In this document: positions 6,041-8,761 of the stretch, one piece after another
Numbering within the stretch: the first letter of the stretch is position 1
Layout: every line of letters starts with the position of its first letter
NCBI GenBank assembly: GCA_900756715.1
Contig: CAAELC010000015.1
Coordinates: 1 to 8,761 of the forward strand
Direction: 5' to 3'
DNA: 8,761 nucleotides
DNA from: an uncultured Oscillospiraceae bacterium
Lineage (GTDB): Bacteria; Bacillota; Clostridia; Oscillospirales; Oscillospiraceae
The notes under the pieces: generated by a model
Told to the model about the DNA's origin: nothing
Seen by the model: only the letters and a program-made list of their open reading frames with translations
Database searches by the model: none
Program-made: the position numbers and the translations under genes

Positions 6041-6737
6041 AGACAAGGTCTTGATTGTAGAGGACGAACAGAGCATCAGCAATTTTATTTCCATGATTTT
6101 ACAGGCCAGCGACTACGACACCATTGTGGTGCGCACGGGAGAGGAGGCACTGACCATGATTTCCTCTCACTGCCCGGATCTGATCGTGCTGGATCTGGGG
6201 CTGCCGGATATGGACGGCATGGAGGTGCTGAAATCCGTGCGGAAGTGGTCCAACCTGCCGGTGGTGGTGGTATCTGCCCGGAACCACGAACGGGACAAGG
6301 TGGAGGCACTGGATATGGGGGCAGATGATTATCTGGTGAAGCCCTTCGGCACCTCTGAGCTGCTGGCGCGCATCCGAACGGCCATCCGCCACACCCGCAC
6401 CGCTCTGCCCAACGGAGAGATTGCCCAGTCCGGAAAGTTTACCACCGGCGACCTGACCATTGATTACGACAAGCATCAGGTGCTGGTGCGGGGCGAAAAC
6501 GCCAGACTGACGGTGAACGAATACAAAATCGTGGCGCTGCTGGGCAAGTATGCCGGAAAGGTGCTGACCTACGACTTTATCATCCGGGAGCTGTGGGGGC
6601 CAAAGGCCAAGACGGACAACCAGATTCTGCGGGTGAACATGGCCAATATCCGCCGCAAGATTGAGCGGGAGCCGGGACAGCCGGAGTACATCTTTACCGA
6701 GGTGGGCGTGGGCTACCGGATGCGGGAGGGCAGCTGA
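6030..6737 (+). CDS. kdpE: KdpE-type OmpR-family response regulator
   Basis: This 235-residue DNA-binding regulator has a receiver domain with an acidic pocket (Glu11, Asp12), phosphoacceptor Asp55 in LIVLDLGLPDMDG, Ser82 in VVVVSAR, and the Lys104 switch in GADDYLVKPFG. The C-terminal half is a winged helix typical of OmpR/KdpE, ending in MANIRRKIE and YIFTEVGVGYRM. The LDLGLPDMDG and LPVVVVSAR wording is closest to KdpE as I recall it. I use ATG 6030, preceded by a GGAGGAGG-rich stretch; it overlaps the kinase stop by 11 bases, so the two are translationally coupled partners. The targets are unknown; the divergent glp promoter is one possibility, since many two-component systems act on neighbours, but no site is evident. 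Confidence 0.9.
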   Translation: MKIKDKVLIVEDEQSISNFISMILQASDYDTIVVRTGEEALTMISSHCPDLIVLDLGLPDMDGMEVLKSVRKWSNLPVVVVSARNHERDKVEALDMGADDYLVKPFGTSELLARIRTAIRHTRTALPNGEIAQSGKFTTGDLTIDYDKHQVLVRGENARLTVNEYKIVALLGKYAGKVLTYDFIIRELWGPKAKTDNQILRVNMANIRRKIEREPGQPEYIFTEVGVGYRMREGS

Positions 6738-6829
6738 GTCTGCCGCCCTGTCTGCCGGATAATTGGCCTGTTGGCGGAAAAGACACAAAAAAGCGCAGGC
6801 GGACAGAAAACACGCCAAAAGAGAACGGA

Positions 6830-6868
6830 AAAGCGGCATAGCTGACAGCTATGCCGCTTTAGATTTTT
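6830..6868. terminator. bidirectional intrinsic terminator between convergent operons
   Basis: AAAGCGGCATAGCT (6830-6843) and AGCTATGCCGCTTT (6847-6860) form a perfect 14-bp inverted repeat with loop GAC. Rightward it is followed by AGATTTTT; leftward by CTTTTCCGTTCTCTTTT. It should end both the regulator transcript (stop at 6737) and the leftward dehydrogenase transcript (stop at 6895). The rest of 6738-6894 shows only a weak 9-bp stem (6748-6756 with 6798-6806) and no gene. Confidence 0.9.
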
Positions 6869-6894
6869 GGCAGGCTGAGAGAACCAAAGCCGCC

Positions 6895-7968
6895 TTATTC
6901 CCTGCTGCCGACAAACATAATCTTGCAGCTGCTGACCCGGTGGGCCCTTACATCGTCCAGCAGGGACGGAAGGTGGTCCAGGTCAGTTCTGTGGGAGATC
7001 AGATCCTCACAGTAAAACAGGCCCTTATCCATCATATCCACCGTATAGCGCCACTCGTTAAAGGGGATGCTGCTGAAATGAGAATTCCAGATGCCGTTGA
7101 TGGTCAGCTCCTTGCGGAGAATCTGACTGTGTGCGCTTTTGGGGATGGTGGTGTCGCCTGCTGGGTTGCCCACCATGACGATGGTGCCGAAGGGCTTCAT
7201 GCAGTCAATGGCGCCTGCCAGCGCAGAGCCGAAGCCGGTGCCCTCCAGAGCGATGTCGGCCAGCCGTCCGCCAAAGGCCTCACGCACGGCCTGCTGCAGA
7301 TTGCAGGATGTGGAATTGACGGCGGAGAAACCGTGCTTTTCCGCAAAATCCACCTTTTCGTCCAGCACATCCACCATCAGAATGTGACTGGCACCGGCCA
7401 ATCTGGCCCAGCGGGCCGCCATGATTCCGATGGGACCGGCGCCGAATATCAGCACATTCGCCCCGGCATACATGCCGCTGCGCCGCAGCATGGCGTGCTG
7501 GGCCACGCAGGCAGGCTCTGTCATGGCCAGCGTTTCAAAGCCGGTATCCGGATTCCGGGAGGGCACCATATGCCACGGCCCGGGAATCAGGCAATACTCC
7601 GCAAAGCCGCCGTCGCGCCGGGAGCCGAGATAGTCGTAATCTTCGCACATGGCATAGTTCCCGGAAAGGCAGCTGTCGCACCGGCGGCAGGGAATCAGCG
7701 GGAAAAAGGCACCGCGCGCTCCAATCAGAGCCGGGTCTGCCGTTTCTCCCACGGCCACCACTGTGCCGGAAAACTCATGGCCCAGCGTCAGCGGATATTT
7801 CTGCTTGCTGGTGCCGCTGACATAAATGCGCGGCATGTCGGAGCCGCACACGCCGCAGGCGCCGATGCGAACCAGCAGCTCATCGCCGTGAGGGGTAGGC
7901 ACCGGAACGCTATCAACCGAAAATTCACCGATCCGGTGCATTCTGGCGGCTTTCATCATCTTTTCCAT
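6895..7968 (-). CDS. zinc-dependent polyol (phosphate) dehydrogenase, GatD-like
   Basis: This 357-residue medium-chain zinc alcohol dehydrogenase matches galactitol-1-phosphate 5-dehydrogenase (GatD) in wording, notably GVCGSDMPRI, PLTLGHEFSG and YLGSRRDGGFAEY. Catalytic zinc ligands are probably Cys41, His64/Glu65 and Glu151. A structural zinc site is formed by Cys94, Cys97, Cys100 and Cys108. The nucleotide-binding turn is GAGPIG (176-181), with Asp200 at the end of the second strand, which favours NAD over NADP. Expected reaction: oxidation of a sugar alcohol or its phosphate to a ketose (phosphate). I start at ATG 7968 because AAGGAAG lies seven bases before it; an in-frame ATG at 7992 has no ribosome site and sits at the upstream gene's stop. 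It follows the epimerase gene after 26 bases. Substrate is uncertain: galactitol-, arabitol- and other polyol-phosphate enzymes share these motifs. Confidence 0.85.
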   Translation of the reverse strand: MEKMMKAARMHRIGEFSVDSVPVPTPHGDELLVRIGACGVCGSDMPRIYVSGTSKQKYPLTLGHEFSGTVVAVGETADPALIGARGAFFPLIPCRRCDSCLSGNYAMCEDYDYLGSRRDGGFAEYCLIPGPWHMVPSRNPDTGFETLAMTEPACVAQHAMLRRSGMYAGANVLIFGAGPIGIMAARWARLAGASHILMVDVLDEKVDFAEKHGFSAVNSTSCNLQQAVREAFGGRLADIALEGTGFGSALAGAIDCMKPFGTIVMVGNPAGDTTIPKSAHSQILRKELTINGIWNSHFSSIPFNEWRYTVDMMDKGLFYCEDLISHRTDLDHLPSLLDDVRAHRVSSCKIMFVGSRE

Positions 7969-7994
7969 AGATACACTTCCTTTTCCTGTCATGC

Positions 7995-8663
7995 TTATTC
8001 AACCGCGAGACGGAGACGGCGGATGTTTTCGCAGAGAGTGTCGTCCTTACCAAAGACGCTGGAGGTGCCGCCCACAAAAATGTCCGCCCCGGCCTGCCGC
8101 AGTTTCACGGCGTTGGAGAAGCTGACATTGCCGTCCACCTCGATACTGACCTGCTGCCGCCCGCGATCGTCCAGATACGCGCGGGTGCGCCTGATTTTCT
8201 CCAGTGTAGCAGGAATCAGCTTCTGCCCGGCAAAGCCGGGGTTCACGGTCATCAGCAGAACGCCGTCAATATCGTCCACCACATAGTCCAGCACATTGAG
8301 CGGCGTGGCCGGGTTCAGCGCCAGCATCGGCCTTGCGCCGGCGTCCCGGATCATGGCCAGCGTCCGCTGGATGTGGGGGGTGCTTTCCCAGTGCACCGAT
8401 ACAAATTCCCCCGGCTGCACATGGAACCAGGAGATTTTCAGGTCGGGCCGGTTAATCATCAGGTGAATATCCAGCGGGATACGGCACATGCCCCGCAGGG
8501 CATCGCAGAAATCCGTTCCCAATGTAAAGTTGGAGACAAACTCACCGTCCATCACATCCACATGGAGGTATTCAACGCCGGCATGCCCGAACGCCTCCAG
8601 CGTTTGCGGCAGATGCGCAAAATCTGCGCACATCATGGAAGGAGACAGCTTTCCCGTCATCAT
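7995..8663 (-). CDS. ribulose-phosphate 3-epimerase family protein (Rpe/AlsE-like)
   Basis: This 222-residue TIM-barrel epimerase interconverts ketose phosphates at carbon 3 (in Rpe, ribulose-5-phosphate and xylulose-5-phosphate). Metal and catalytic residues are in place: LSPSMMCADF (Ser7), HVDVMDG (His34, catalytic Asp36), DIHLM (His67) and EVDGNVS (catalytic Asp177). Phosphate-loop motifs NPGFAGQ (141-147) and FVGGTSSVF (196-204) follow. Two wordings depart from housekeeping Rpe: DGEFVSNFTLG has Ser where Rpe has Pro, and SVHWES replaces the usual HxEA. The LNPATPLNVLDY and TVNPGFAGQ stretches also resemble allulose-6-phosphate epimerase AlsE, so this may be a specialised paralogue. I start at ATG 8663; GAAAAGAGTGATC, close to the full anti-16S complement, lies just before it, and the upstream GTG (8672) falls inside that site. 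First gene of a two-gene operon. Confidence 0.87.
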   Translation of the reverse strand: MMTGKLSPSMMCADFAHLPQTLEAFGHAGVEYLHVDVMDGEFVSNFTLGTDFCDALRGMCRIPLDIHLMINRPDLKISWFHVQPGEFVSVHWESTPHIQRTLAMIRDAGARPMLALNPATPLNVLDYVVDDIDGVLLMTVNPGFAGQKLIPATLEKIRRTRAYLDDRGRQQVSIEVDGNVSFSNAVKLRQAGADIFVGGTSSVFGKDDTLCENIRRLRLAVE

Positions 8664-8691
8664 ACAGATCACTCTTTTCGCTTATATCTTG

Positions 8692-8701
8692 CAGCATGCT
8701 G
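8692..8701. repeat. 10-bp palindrome at the epimerase operon start site
   Basis: CAGCATGCTG is a perfect 10-bp palindrome lying directly downstream of the -10 element, where transcription should begin (near 8700). The position would suit a repressor operator. A 10-bp palindrome can also occur by chance. Confidence 0.3.
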
Positions 8702-8706
8702 GTTTT

Positions 8707-8736
8707 CTTATAGCACTGCGGGGCAAGCGCCGTCAA
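8707..8736 (-). promoter_or_regulatory. promoter of the epimerase-dehydrogenase operon
   Basis: On the minus strand TTGACG (8731-8736) and TATAAG (8707-8712) are 18 bp apart, each matching the housekeeping consensus at five of six positions. Transcription would start near 8700 and give a leader of about 37 nt. This makes the epimerase the first gene of its operon. Positions 8737-8761 show nothing further. Confidence 0.65.
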
Positions 8737-8761
8737 TCCTTCTGGAGAGATTGGCGGGAAA

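Noticed and set aside
4961..6094. 377-codon minus-strand frame opposite the sensor kinase
   Set aside because: His/Gln-rich mirror frame; the opposite strand has every expected histidine-kinase motif.
6099..6839. 246-codon minus-strand frame opposite the response regulator
   Set aside because: Antisense to a complete receiver plus winged-helix protein, and its start lies inside the terminator hairpin.
6763..8286. 507-codon open frame on the plus strand opposite the dehydrogenase and epimerase genes
   Set aside because: It is antisense to two clearly conserved enzymes, its sequence is rich in His, Gly, Ala and Gln as GC-rich mirror frames are, and it shows no family motif or ribosome site.
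1..8761. Mobile element, CRISPR array, tRNA or defence-system signal
   Set aside because: No transposase, integrase, repeat array, terminal repeats or tRNA-like fold was seen; all long genes are metabolic, regulatory or envelope-related.

Overview
The window reads as a piece of a GC-rich, Gram-positive, anaerobic Clostridia-type chromosome. It carries a GlpP-type antiterminator, a Lit/DUF1461 lipoprotein transacylase, a three-gene glycerol-3-phosphate oxidation cluster with a BFD-type iron-sulfur domain and a DUF1667 protein, and strong AGGAGG-like ribosome sites. I infer an Oscillospiraceae-like gut bacterium. This rests on gene content and composition only; no marker gene is present.

Layout. 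Positions 1-228 hold a possible 26-codon micro-gene (+) with its own terminator and perhaps the start of a leftward gene running off the edge. Positions 229-4676 are five leftward genes: a GlpA/GlpO-like FAD oxidoreductase with a [2Fe-2S] domain, a second FAD/NAD(P) oxidoreductase, DUF1667, then a large nested hairpin, glpP and lit. The first three are tightly packed (2-nt gap, then a 4-nt overlap), and so are glpP and lit (3-nt gap). Positions 4677-4915 are a divergent control region. It holds a TTGACA/TATGAT promoter and a roughly 110-nt leader with a terminator-like structure facing left, and an extended -10 promoter facing right. Positions 4916-6737 are a KdpD-type sensor kinase without the usual N-terminal ATPase part, overlapping a KdpE-type response regulator. 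A perfect 14-bp hairpin at 6830-6860 separates this pair from the convergent unit at 6895-8663, which is a two-gene leftward operon: an Rpe/AlsE-family sugar-phosphate epimerase followed by a GatD-like zinc polyol dehydrogenase. Its promoter lies at 8707-8736.

How it fits together. The three redox genes look like a GlpABC-like system that oxidises glycerol-3-phosphate (or a related 2-hydroxy substrate). GlpP, encoded just downstream, is a G3P-responsive antiterminator of a family known to act on leader terminators. The leader of this same operon contains a compound terminator whose U-tract can also pair with the 5' end of the leader, so a self-contained G3P-sensing feedback loop is plausible. 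Lit rides behind glpP. The epimerase/dehydrogenase pair suggests polyol- or pentose-phosphate metabolism, but no transporter or kinase is linked in this window. No mobile element, CRISPR array, tRNA or rRNA was seen.
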